A DNA stretch of 64,000 bases, from the NCBI GenBank assembly GCA_029260765.1, contig JAJDCP010000091.1, positions 95,679-159,678 of the forward strand, read 5' to 3'. Positions 27,019 to 35,438 of this stretch are shown in pieces. The notes below the pieces were generated by a model. That model saw only the letters and a program-made list of their open reading frames with translations, had not been told where the DNA came from and ran no database searches. The DNA is from Planctomycetota bacterium (GTDB lineage Bacteria > Planctomycetota > J058 > JAJDCP01). A program made the position numbers and the translations under genes. Position 1 is the first letter of the stretch; every line of letters starts with the position of its first letter.

Positions 27019-28185
27019 TTGACCCGCGTTGCCGTCAGCACATCATTTTTCGCTCGAGCGCTGCTCCGATGTTTCCTGGCAGCCGGGATGCTCGTCTGTG
27101 CTTCCTGCCAGACGGGCCCGCAGGAGTACTCCAGCGACCGGGTCCGTGAGCTCAGCCGGAGCCTGCGTGCAGGCAACCGCAATTGGTCTCTGCAGGCCTT
27201 GGAGCTTGTCGCCATGGGGCCGCCCGCGGCGCGTGAGCTCGGCACGCTGCTAGAGGTCAGGCCCGACCCCCTGCTGGACGTCGTCCGTGACCGCATCCTC
27301 GCTGAGAGCACAGTCATCGGAAGCTGGGGCCTGCGCCATGTGGTCGCGGCTGAGTCGGCGCTGGCGAGCCAACGTCCCCGTGACGCGTTCCGCGGGCTCT
27401 CGGCGTTGGCGTTGCTCGCCTCGGAGCAACAAGACAACTTCAGCCGGCGGCTGCGTAAAGAGGCACAAAGGCAATGGTTGCATCAAGTGATCGAGCTGCA
27501 GATCGACGTGCCTGCTGTCGTAGCCCTCGAGTCTCCGGTGACACTCACCGCGTCGATCGTCAACCGCAGTGCTGCTTCCGTGGAGATCGTCGTGCCACGG
27601 GAAGTTCCCATGGTCGGCTACCTCGAGCTCGAGACCTGGGTGATGCCGATCACAGGTTACTACCGGCGCGAGATGAGCCGCGAAGGCGTTGAAGCCGAGC
27701 CGTTCATCCTGGAGCCTGGAGCGGCGAACGTGGTGGAATTCGAACTGCTGCCGCCTGCAACCCTCGGTAAGTTGCCGTTTGCCCAACGATTCGACCTGCG
27801 CATGTCGTTGCGGCCCGCTTTTTTCAGGACTCCCGAGCACGAATTCTCGTGTTTCCTCGAGTCGAGCCCGCGGGTGATCTACCGCATCCCTGAAGCCGTG
27901 CTCGGTCTGGGCGAGGATCCTGTCGCCGCACTCGAGCAGAGCCTGATGTTGCTCGAACAGGTCGACCTTCCCGAAGAGCGCCTGCCCGATGTGCGCAGAG
28001 ACGTGTTCTACGCAGGCTTTCTGAGCTATGCGGAACCCGAGCGGGCTCTTCCTCTCCTGCAGCAGAGCCTGTCCCGCATCAATCCGGGGGATTGGCCGGA
28101 CGACGAAAAGATGTTGCGGGTGTTGATCGGCTTCTACCGTCAGCTGCCTCAGCTTCCCGACCGTGAGAGCTGCCTGCCGGAGTGA
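27019..28185 (+). CDS. Lipoprotein of unknown function
   Basis: This protein of about 388 residues has an N-terminal signal (FFARALLRCFLAAGMLVCASCQTG) with a lipobox-like CASC. A helical region follows, then a beta-rich domain (about 170-300; VTLTASIVNRSAASVEIVVP, ANVVEFELLPPATLG), and a C-terminal helical, TPR-like part that tracks values per element (ALEQSLMLLEQVDLPEERLP). TTG at 27019 is taken as start because AGAAGGAA precedes it and the signal peptide follows; an earlier in-frame ATG at 26890 would overlap the divergent STAS gene and add non-signal sequence. No family recognised. Confidence 0.72.
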   Translation: MTRVAVSTSFFARALLRCFLAAGMLVCASCQTGPQEYSSDRVRELSRSLRAGNRNWSLQALELVAMGPPAARELGTLLEVRPDPLLDVVRDRILAESTVIGSWGLRHVVAAESALASQRPRDAFRGLSALALLASEQQDNFSRRLRKEAQRQWLHQVIELQIDVPAVVALESPVTLTASIVNRSAASVEIVVPREVPMVGYLELETWVMPITGYYRREMSREGVEAEPFILEPGAANVVEFELLPPATLGKLPFAQRFDLRMSLRPAFFRTPEHEFSCFLESSPRVIYRIPEAVLGLGEDPVAALEQSLMLLEQVDLPEERLPDVRRDVFYAGFLSYAEPERALPLLQQSLSRINPGDWPDDEKMLRVLIGFYRQLPQLPDRESCLPE

Positions 28186-28217
28186 TCCAGGCAGGACTGT
28201 TGCGGAGCGAAAGAAAA

Positions 28218-28246
28218 CGGGGTGAGGCGCAAGGCCTCACCCCGTG
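28218..28246. terminator. Strong terminator between convergent genes
   Basis: A perfect 12-bp stem (28218-28229 with 28235-28246) has a 5-base loop. On the minus strand it is followed by TTTTCTTTC, so it ends the CAP-domain gene (stop at 28339). It can also serve the + strand lipoprotein gene ending at 28185. Confidence 0.85.
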
Positions 28247-28338
28247 GCAGATGACTGTGTTCAAACAGTCGTGGCGGAGACGGTGGAACAGCGAGGAACA
28301 GAGGAACAGTACCGAATCCACCGCGAGCTGTTCGAACC

Positions 28339-30126
28339 TCAGCGTTTGAGCACTGCCAGGGAACCGAAGTTCTGCGTCCAGTGCCGTCCATCTTTGCCTG
28401 CCCCCATGCAACGGTGCCCGGGACCGAGGATATTGCGATGGTGGCCTGAGCTATTGTACCAGGCAATGTGCGTGGCCATCGGTGCCGCGCTGCCCAGCGA
28501 GATGTTCTCGGCCGCGCCGCCCGGATAGCCAGCCAGCCGGGCCCGGTCGGACGGTGAGCGCCGTTCTGGATTCGGGGACTCATGCGCGAAATATCCCAGT
28601 CCGGTCATCTCGGCGCTGTGGCCGCGAGCGCAGTCGGTCAAAGTCAGCGAGATCTCCACGGCCGGCCGCCCCATCATGACACGGTAGTCGTTGGTGATCC
28701 GCACCTGCTCGCGCTCTTCCACGCTGGGGATCACCCCCTTCTCCGGCTCGGCGATTTCGAGCAGCGCGTCGTTGTAGGCCTCGACCCGGGCGTCGCTCAT
28801 GCGCCGCACCAGATAGGCATAGTGAGGTTCGAGATTCTTCTGCAGCGCGTAGGACTCATCCATGTGTCCCCCGCGGTACCGGACCAGTGCTTGAACCGCA
28901 GGCGCAAGCTCCGCCAGCTCGTAGCTGACAACCCGTTCGAATCCGCTCAAGAATCCCTCGAAGTCGCTGATCAACACCCGACATTGTTTCAAGCTCGTCT
29001 GCAGCTCGAGGGCCTGCTCGGGGCTGACCGACAGGATGGCGGCGACATCGTGCTCGACCATCGCGTCGTAGACTTCCCAGATCTCGCGGACCTTGTCGAC
29101 GTGTTCGTCGACCACCGGCTGCCCAACCTTGCCATGGTTCTCGTCCGGATAGACGCTGAGGTCGAAGATCACCCCCAGGGCTGCGTCGCGGGACGCAACC
29201 CATCTCTGGTAGTAGTCGCTGCGTTTCTCTTCCGCCTTGGCTTGTTGGAATTCGGGAATCAGGCCGCCAGCACGCTCTGTGAGCTTGTTGTACTGCTTTG
29301 CGCGCTTGGCGATGGCGGTCTCGAGTCCCGCGAGCAAGGGCTCGTAGACATTGGCTTCGACATAGGCGGCGAACATCGCCTCGAGCTCTTCCCCGGCTTC
29401 AAACTGGAAATCGATGAGCTCTTCGGGCAGCTGGAGCTGCTTGCACTTCCGTAGTTGGCGGAAGGCAGCGTTCTGTTGCTTGGCGTCTTCTGAAGCCAGG
29501 CCGTCGCGTAGCTCGGTGGCGACCACTGCACCGATGTTCTGCAGTTTGATCAACGCGGCGGCGCGGGCAGACGCATCGAGTGTGTTGGCCTCTTTCAGCA
29601 GATCGAGGACGCGCCGGTTGGCGTTGGGAAAACGCGGGGCGGCAGCGACCCCTTCTGCGTCTGTCTCGAAGTCGAGCAGCCCACCGCGCAGGCGCTCGAT
29701 CTCTACTGCTTTCTCTTCGGTCACCCAGCCGTACTCGGACACGAAGGTATAGCCGAGCTTGAAGCGCGCCTTGCGGTTGTCGGGCTCGATCTCGAGGATC
29801 GCCTTGTACAGGTCGAGAGCATCCTGCTCCAGGCCCAGCTGTTCGAGGAACTGGGCGAGGTCGACACGGCCATCGGTGTCAAAACGTCCCAACTCGGCGA
29901 GCCGCTGGCTGATCAGATCACTCGGACTGGCCACATTCTGCACGCGCAGAATCTCGGACCAGGCAAGCTCACGCTCACCGTACTTGGTCGTGACATAGAG
30001 AGTTTCGTCTGTCTCGTCGACGACATCTCCCCAGACGATCGAGCCGTTTCGCAGATAGATCAGATCTGCCTGCAGTAGAGAGCTGCAGACGAACAACAGC
30101 AGGCTGGCTGTTTTAACACTGCACAT
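28339..30126 (-). CDS. Secreted CAP-domain protein
   Basis: This 595-residue protein has a signal peptide (SVKTASLLLFVCSSLLQAD). A long helical region follows (about 25-440), beginning with LIYLRNGSIVWGDVVDETDETLYV, a motif frequent at the N-terminus of planctomycete secreted proteins, and a TPR-like stretch DLYKAILEIEPDNRKARFKLG. A C-terminal CAP (SCP/PR-1) domain (about 460-590) has LTDCARGHSAEMTGLGYFAHESPNP and YNSSGHHRNILGPGHRCMGAG, including the two His and the Glu positions of the CAP cavity. CAP proteins bind small ligands or act on the cell surface; their role in bacteria is mostly unknown. It has a strong terminator downstream. Confidence 0.88.
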   Translation of the reverse strand: MCSVKTASLLLFVCSSLLQADLIYLRNGSIVWGDVVDETDETLYVTTKYGERELAWSEILRVQNVASPSDLISQRLAELGRFDTDGRVDLAQFLEQLGLEQDALDLYKAILEIEPDNRKARFKLGYTFVSEYGWVTEEKAVEIERLRGGLLDFETDAEGVAAAPRFPNANRRVLDLLKEANTLDASARAAALIKLQNIGAVVATELRDGLASEDAKQQNAAFRQLRKCKQLQLPEELIDFQFEAGEELEAMFAAYVEANVYEPLLAGLETAIAKRAKQYNKLTERAGGLIPEFQQAKAEEKRSDYYQRWVASRDAALGVIFDLSVYPDENHGKVGQPVVDEHVDKVREIWEVYDAMVEHDVAAILSVSPEQALELQTSLKQCRVLISDFEGFLSGFERVVSYELAELAPAVQALVRYRGGHMDESYALQKNLEPHYAYLVRRMSDARVEAYNDALLEIAEPEKGVIPSVEEREQVRITNDYRVMMGRPAVEISLTLTDCARGHSAEMTGLGYFAHESPNPERRSPSDRARLAGYPGGAAENISLGSAAPMATHIAWYNSSGHHRNILGPGHRCMGAGKDGRHWTQNFGSLAVLKR

Positions 30127-30370
30127 CAGGTTTCCTTTCCAAGCTCCAGGAACGCCACGAACTCGCAGCGACCAGATCTCCGTTCCGGAGTCTTTTGGAC
30201 AGAGCAGATACCCCGGAATCGGCGTTTCGATACCTAACGCTAGTCTTTTGGTCCCAGGTCAGTGTCACGGTAGTGTAAGAAAGGAAAAAAACTGGCTTCC
30301 AGGTCTCCGGCGGCCAAAAGAGCCTGCTCGCGGGGCGCTGGATGGGGGCGGGGAGACTGCTGACAGTTGC

Positions 30371-31459
30371 TCAGAGCCGCATTTCAAAGTCGGGAGGTGG
30401 GCGTTTCTGCTGTTTTTCGCTCAAGGTGGTGCGGAAGTCGTCTTCGGTAAAGAAGCCAGCCTCGTCCTCGGCGTCTTCACGCGAGATGCGTGCTTCCATG
30501 GGAGGCAGACGGGCCGACGATGCCGAGGGCATGGGCTTCTTGCCCTTCCGGGTAGATTTCCTCTTCCTGCTCCGTCGCTTGCCGGGTTCGGTCTCGGGCG
30601 GCGGCGGCGGCGCTGAATACACAGGCTCTGGCAATCCCGAGGCGACTGGCAGAGGCGGTGGCATCGGTGGGGCAGGATCGTCGATGCCGATACGTGCCGT
30701 CTCCGGGGTCAACATCATCCCCATGGTGGGCAGGCGCCGCAGGGGTCCTGGCTTGGGAGCTCCCGCCGCCGGAGGCAATGGACGCGCCTGTGGCGGAAGG
30801 ATCACCGGCCGTGCAGCCGCAGCCGCAGGCGGAGCTGCTGGGGGGGCCGCCTTCGGGGGAGGCGGCAATTGCACCTGAGGTGGTGGCCCGGGAGCCACTG
30901 GGGCGGGTCTAGGTACGGCCGCCGGAGAGGAGCCCCCGGGGGTCGGCGCCTGCCATTGTCCAGCGAGCCCGCCGGGCTGGCGCGCCTTCTCCTTGTATCC
31001 CCGAGCCACGCAGTCGTTGCAGATGCCGTATTGGGGAATGCGATGGATCTCGCACAAGGTACGTGAGCAGCTGGGGCACACGACCGAGCGGCTGCTACTA
31101 TGGGCCGCGCAGATCGCGCAGAAAAAGACCTCGGCGATCGTCCGTGCCTCGGGCTTTTCCGGCCGCACGCCGAATTGCACGGTCGGTCCGTTCAGGCCGA
31201 ATTGGATCACATCGCCATCTTTGAGGTCGGCCATCGAGATCTTCTGGCCATTGAGCAGCGTGCCGTTGGAGCTGCCTAGATCGTGCAGCCGGAAGACGCC
31301 GTCGGCGAGACGGATCTCGGCGTGACGACCGCTGACCGTCAAGTCGAGGTCAACACTCAGCTGCAGATCATTGCCGGGATTCCTGCCTACCATCACCGGA
31401 GGCTCGTAGCTGGCGACGTGTCCGCGGCAACCACCCGAGAGGACCGATAGCACGATCAT
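30371..31459 (-). CDS. FHA-domain protein with Zn-binding and Pro-rich regions
   Basis: This 362-residue cytoplasmic protein has an N-terminal FHA domain (about 15-100): VMVGRNPGNDLQL, VSGRHAEI and HDLGSSNGTLLNG, which supply the Arg, Ser, His and Asn that bind phospho-Thr. A Cys/His-rich module follows (about 113-152): CAICAAH...VCPSCSRTLCEIH...YGICNDC, able to hold two zinc ions and resembling a B-box/RING-like arrangement. A long Pro/Ala-rich linker leads to a basic RKRKSTRKGKK patch and an acidic/aromatic tail. It should read Thr phosphorylation made by Ser/Thr kinases, of which the window encodes three. No operon partner. Confidence 0.86.
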   Translation of the reverse strand: MIVLSVLSGGCRGHVASYEPPVMVGRNPGNDLQLSVDLDLTVSGRHAEIRLADGVFRLHDLGSSNGTLLNGQKISMADLKDGDVIQFGLNGPTVQFGVRPEKPEARTIAEVFFCAICAAHSSSRSVVCPSCSRTLCEIHRIPQYGICNDCVARGYKEKARQPGGLAGQWQAPTPGGSSPAAVPRPAPVAPGPPPQVQLPPPPKAAPPAAPPAAAAARPVILPPQARPLPPAAGAPKPGPLRRLPTMGMMLTPETARIGIDDPAPPMPPPLPVASGLPEPVYSAPPPPPETEPGKRRSRKRKSTRKGKKPMPSASSARLPPMEARISREDAEDEAGFFTEDDFRTTLSEKQQKRPPPDFEMRL

Positions 31460-31650
31460 CGACGAGACACGGCCTCCCTTGCCTGCTACTTGGAGCTTGC
31501 CAGACAGCCAGGATACTGCCTTCTCTGGCGAGCGTCAATCTCGACCCGTCGGCAATCTGCTGGCTCGGATCCTCTGCCAGGTTCACGCTGCAGACCTGAA
31601 TGCTCGAAAAGGGGCCGGGAGCTGGTGCTGGCTGAGGTTTCGCGGCCCGC

Positions 31651-32493
31651 CTACAACAACTCGTCAAGAATGGCGAGCACGCGCTTCGAAAAGAAGTAGC
31701 CGGCGTGTCCGAGGTTCGGCACGTACAAGTTGGATCCCTGGTACAGGAAGCACGCGGTTTCTGGCGGTGCAAGAAGATCGAGGTTGGAGACAATCGACCA
31801 GGCCTCGACCTGGCGTAACTCGCTCTCCTTGCCTGCCTGCAGACGCTTCAAGAACGGATGGCCGGGGCGCATCTCCTTGCAGCACTGCCCCACCCCCGCA
31901 TAGGCCCAGCGTGTTCCGCGATGGGGCGAGCCCAGAGTGATCAGGCGATGGATCCGGGAGGAGGCGTATCCCCGCCGCAACAGCTCACGCACAGCCAGGC
32001 CAGACATACTGTGGCCCACGATGTTGACCTGCGAGCTGCCTGTACATTCGAGCGCTCGTTGGATCTGTCGTTCGATGGTGTCGGCAAACACTTCGATCGA
32101 GCCGAACATCGAGTCGTTGTAGACTTCCAGCTGGTTCCGCAGTCCGAGCTGTTCGAGCCGCGGACCGAGCCACCAGAAGTTGGCAGGATTCTGGAAGTAA
32201 CCTGGAATCAACAGCACCGGCAAGCGCGAGCCACGCTTATGAGGAATCAAGCGGGGACGTCGCTTGCGCTGCATTTTCTGGCGCAGGGGATCGAGCGCAC
32301 CGGAGGCCAGGGTGCCGACTGTAGAGACCACTTCCTTGAGGAGCTCGCCCAGTGTGAGCTTCGGTAGCGAAAGTGCACGCATCGACAGCTTGGGAAGACG
32401 CCGACCTTGAATACCGTGTGGCAGGAACCATTTCAAGGTCGCGGGACCTGGCTCGCCGATCTGCGTAAGCTGTGACGGGCCGGCTGCGGGCAT
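31651..32493 (-). CDS. Lipase-like alpha/beta-hydrolase
   Basis: This 280-residue protein has a 90-residue basic N-terminal region (LRQKMQRKRRPRLIPHKRG) and then a triacylglycerol-lipase-like fold: oxyanion strand LPVLLIPGYFQNPANFWWLG, nucleophile elbow IVGHSMSGLAVRELL (Ser), LITLGSPHRGTRWAY, an acid in SNLDLLAPP, and the catalytic His in NLGHAGYFFS. All triad positions are filled. It resembles bacterial class 2 lipases and PGAP1-like esterases. There is no signal peptide, so it is probably cytoplasmic or membrane-associated. Substrate unknown. Confidence 0.82.
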   Translation of the reverse strand: MPAAGPSQLTQIGEPGPATLKWFLPHGIQGRRLPKLSMRALSLPKLTLGELLKEVVSTVGTLASGALDPLRQKMQRKRRPRLIPHKRGSRLPVLLIPGYFQNPANFWWLGPRLEQLGLRNQLEVYNDSMFGSIEVFADTIERQIQRALECTGSSQVNIVGHSMSGLAVRELLRRGYASSRIHRLITLGSPHRGTRWAYAGVGQCCKEMRPGHPFLKRLQAGKESELRQVEAWSIVSNLDLLAPPETACFLYQGSNLYVPNLGHAGYFFSKRVLAILDELL

Positions 32494-32827
32494 AGGCGCG
32501 AAACCTCTAGAGGCGGCTTCCTGGGCGTGGCAGGCATCAAAGGGAAGGATACCTCGAGCGCGCCAGACAACTCCAAGCCTAGCCTGCAGCTGCTAAAGTG
32601 TCAAGTTGGTATGCCTGGTCGTGTAGATATCACGAAAAGATGCAAGCCTGGGTCCATTACTGACAGCAGGCAGAATTGTTTGGAGGGAAAAACATCTCAA
32701 ACAACCAGGGCTGCAGTTTGTCAGGTGTAGAACAGTGGTAGCAACAAAGGCTCAAGTGTGCGATCTTTGTCGCAGGCTGCCAGTACCTGTTTGCTGCGAT
32801 GCACCGGAGGCTCAAGCGGTCAGCATC
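32494..32827. other. Intergenic stretch without a recognised gene
   Basis: About 330 bp between the lipase start and the terminator of the phosphoesterase gene. Short frames exist but lack ribosome binding sites and protein-like composition. It should contain the lipase promoter. No repeat was recognised. Confidence 0.4.
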
Positions 32828-32852
32828 AAAAAAACCCGGCCGTTGGCCGGGT
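32828..32852 (-). terminator. Intrinsic terminator of the phosphoesterase gene
   Basis: A perfect 8-bp stem (ACCCGGCC and GGCCGGGT, loop GTT) is followed on the minus strand by seven T residues. It lies 21 bases after the stop at 32874. Confidence 0.88.
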
Positions 32853-32873
32853 CTTCACTGCGCAACGACAGTG

Positions 32874-33641
32874 TCAGTTTCCGCTCTTGAGGCGGGAGCC
32901 GAGCGCGTTGTTCAGGTTGGGGTTCGAGAAGATCTTCTGCACCGTTTTAGCGACGTCGTATTCGACCCGGCGGAAGGCGATGATCTCGCGCTCCGAATCG
33001 TACTCGACCCAGCAGGCTCTCGTGTCTCCGTCGCGGGGTTGCCCCACGGAACCGACGTTGACGATCACTTTGCGCCCGTTGTAACGGTAGCGGTATTTCT
33101 CGTCGGTCGGGATCAGGAACTTGAGATCTTCGCGAATCACGCACGGTAGATGGCTGTGACCGCAGAACAACATCTTGTCGAACTTGGAGAAGAACTCTTC
33201 GAATTTGCGGCCCTTGCCATGCGCGATGTCATGGACCGTAATGTACTCCTGGGTCGGGTTGCGCGGAGACCCGTGGACCAGCAGCATGCCTTCTTCCTCA
33301 TACACCTGCGGGAGCTTCTTCAGGAAGTTCCAGCGGCGGATGCGTATGAAGGAGTCGGTTTCGCTGGGTTTGAGCACCTCGCGAGTCCAGTCGACGGCCT
33401 GTTTGGCCACGCGGTTGAACGCGTAGGCCACGATGACCACGGCCTCGTCATGGTTGCCCTGGATCACCACCTGGCATTTCTGCCGAATGATGTCGATGCA
33501 CTCCACCGGGTTCGGACCGTATCCGACGACATCGCCCAGGCAATAGATCTTGTCGCACCCTCGCTCCTCGATGTCGTTCATCACGGCACCGAGCGCTTCG
33601 ATGTTGCTATGCACGTCGGAAATAAAGGCTATTTTTGTCAT
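32874..33641 (-). CDS. Calcineurin-like metallophosphoesterase
   Basis: This 255-residue protein has all five metal-binding blocks of the family: FISDVHSNIEAL, LGDVVGYGPNP, QGNHDEA, LVHGSPRNP and CGHSHLP. These hold two metal ions that cleave a phosphoester. The DVHSN/GYGPNP combination is that of the YfcE/PrpE-like single-domain branch, which acts on phosphodiesters or phosphoproteins. The ATG at 33641 is preceded by GAGGGAG; the frame extends upstream without a start of similar quality. It is divergent from the Ser/Thr kinase gene, so a kinase-phosphatase pairing is possible but unproven. Confidence 0.9.
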   Translation of the reverse strand: MTKIAFISDVHSNIEALGAVMNDIEERGCDKIYCLGDVVGYGPNPVECIDIIRQKCQVVIQGNHDEAVVIVAYAFNRVAKQAVDWTREVLKPSETDSFIRIRRWNFLKKLPQVYEEEGMLLVHGSPRNPTQEYITVHDIAHGKGRKFEEFFSKFDKMLFCGHSHLPCVIREDLKFLIPTDEKYRYRYNGRKVIVNVGSVGQPRDGDTRACWVEYDSEREIIAFRRVEYDVAKTVQKIFSNPNLNNALGSRLKSGN

Positions 33642-33947
33642 CGGCTCCCTCAGGCCAGCAGGCGGAGGACCACGTAAACTCAATGGCTCTGTTACTTTAG
33701 CAGAGCACCCAAACCGGTGCAAGGAATTCCGCCACCCCTTGATGGGCGGCGGATGGCGACCGAATCCAGGCTCAGGACCAGTGTAGCTCTGGCGGGACCG
33801 TTTGCGCATCAAAAAATCGATTCTTAACCAATTTGGTCCGATATTTCTGAGCTGTTTGCAACCAGGCCAGGTCTGTCCCGCTCAAGTCCAGGCCCCGCAC
33901 GCTCCGATCATCAGCAAGAGACTCCCGTCTGTTCCCAAGGAGGCGCC
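33642..33947. other. Promoter region between divergent phosphoesterase and kinase genes
   Basis: This 306-bp stretch is AT-richer near 33800-33850 than the genes. It should carry two divergent promoters. A strong AAGGAGG ribosome binding site for the kinase is at 33937-33943. Nothing else is recognised. Confidence 0.45.
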
Positions 33948-35429
33948 ATGGCCCCATCTGCTGCCCGGATCCGTGACCAGGTTCGTAGCGAGGGGCCGGC
34001 TGGACCAGAGAATGCGGGCCGCAGCAGCGGCGTGTATCTCCGGGAAGCGCGAGACCGGTTTCGCAGGTCGGGTGGTACCGCAACGGAAACGGGCGAAGGG
34101 TCTGGTTCCGCCGCCGGCGCGCACAAGCGAGACATCTATGCCGCGCGTTTGATCGAGGCTCAAGAGCTGGTTGCACCCGACGCGCTGCGAGGTTGCTGGC
34201 TGCACCTCGCCCATGCGGAGAGCGATTTGATCGGCGTGTTGCTGGAGAAGGCCCTGCTGGACACGACCCAGGCGCGCCAGCTGCGGCGTGCCAGCAGTCT
34301 GTTTGCCCGGGTCGAGGAAGATGTCCAGACAGCCCTGTGCCTGCAGGAGCATGGCGTCAGTGATGAGAGCCTTGCGCGAGCCATGCGCAACCAAGCCCTG
34401 GCCGGGTACCGATGCCATCTCGAGGCGCTGCTCGATGCCGCCGCCTGGCCGTCAAGCGAGGCACGCCATGCGGCCAGCAGTGAGAGTCCACGCCGACGCG
34501 CGGGACTGCGTCCACGCCTGCCGGTTTGTGCCCAACGCCCACACACGCCCGCCCTCCCCCGCCCTGACGACGAGGCACGGCTGATCGCCGGACGCTACCG
34601 CATCGAAGAGCGGGTCGGGTCCGGTGCGATGGGAGCCGTCTACCGCGCACGCCACGTGGTGACCGAGCGGCCGCTCGCCCTCAAATTGGTTGAAACGCGC
34701 GGCGCCGAAGCGCGCGCACGGTTCCTCCGCGAGGCGCGTTCGCTGGGGCGGCTCAGACATCCTCACATCGTGCAGGTCCACGACGCCGGTGAGGCAGGGC
34801 CCGAGAGGCTGTACATGGCGCTGGACTACATCGAAGGCCAGACCTTGTCCCAGCGCCTGGAAAAGGAAGGGCCGTTTGGTCTGGAGGAGCTCGCGCGCGT
34901 GCTGACCCAGATCCTCGAAGCTGTGGGACACGCCCATCGTTTGGGAGTCGTCCACCGCGACCTCAAGGGCGACAACATCATGCTCGAGCACATCGACGGC
35001 CGGTTGAGCGTGAAGGTGCTGGATTTCGGTGTCGCCAAGCTGATCGAGCAAGACGTGTGTGGCGGTTTCCAGACGATCGCCGGGCAGCTCTGCGGAACGC
35101 CGGCCTACATGTCCCCAGAGCAGGCCGCAGGAGCCGAGATCAGCCCCCTCTCCGACATGTACTCGGTCGGCGTGCTGGCATACGAGATGACGACAGGGAG
35201 GCTGCCCTTCCAATCGACCACCAGCATGGGCTTTCTCGGGCAGCATATGGCCCAGACTCCCGAGCCGCCCCGCAATCACTGCCCTCACCTTCCTGAAGCG
35301 CTCGAGGTCTGGATCCTGCGGCTGCTCGAGAAGGAGCCCGAAGACCGTTTTCCCGCGGCGCCTGTCGCGCTTCGCGCTCTGCAGGAGGTCTTTCGGAGCC
35401 TGCAGACGGGACTCTCTGAGCCCGCCTGA
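33948..35429 (+). CDS. Serine/threonine protein kinase
   Basis: This 493-residue cytoplasmic kinase has its kinase domain at about 220-480: GSGAMGAVYRA (Gly loop), ALKLVE (Lys), the catalytic HRDLKGDNIM, DFGVAK, GTPAYMSPEQ and SDMYSVGVLAYEM. All essential residues are present and it is an RD kinase. The N-terminal 215 residues precede it: residues about 5-49 are encoded by a copy of the MITE-like element found at 16.5 kb, and residues about 60-160 form a helical block (HAESDLIGVLLEKALLDTTQARQLR) followed by an Arg/Pro-rich linker. There is no membrane segment. AAGGAGG four bases before the ATG fixes the start. Convergent with the J-domain gene. Confidence 0.93.
   Translation: MAPSAARIRDQVRSEGPAGPENAGRSSGVYLREARDRFRRSGGTATETGEGSGSAAGAHKRDIYAARLIEAQELVAPDALRGCWLHLAHAESDLIGVLLEKALLDTTQARQLRRASSLFARVEEDVQTALCLQEHGVSDESLARAMRNQALAGYRCHLEALLDAAAWPSSEARHAASSESPRRRAGLRPRLPVCAQRPHTPALPRPDDEARLIAGRYRIEERVGSGAMGAVYRARHVVTERPLALKLVETRGAEARARFLREARSLGRLRHPHIVQVHDAGEAGPERLYMALDYIEGQTLSQRLEKEGPFGLEELARVLTQILEAVGHAHRLGVVHRDLKGDNIMLEHIDGRLSVKVLDFGVAKLIEQDVCGGFQTIAGQLCGTPAYMSPEQAAGAEISPLSDMYSVGVLAYEMTTGRLPFQSTTSMGFLGQHMAQTPEPPRNHCPHLPEALEVWILRLLEKEPEDRFPAAPVALRALQEVFRSLQTGLSEPA
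33961..34092 (+). repeat. Repeat A copy 2, inside the kinase coding region
   Basis: From CCCGGATCCGTGACCAGG onward this stretch aligns almost without gaps with the interior and left end of the MITE-like element at 16501-16661 (about 70-75 percent identity by eye over 130 bp). It is read in frame as part of the kinase N-terminus (RIRDQVRSE...). The right-hand terminal repeat is not recognisable. Confidence 0.65.
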
Positions 35430-35438
35430 CAGCCCTCT

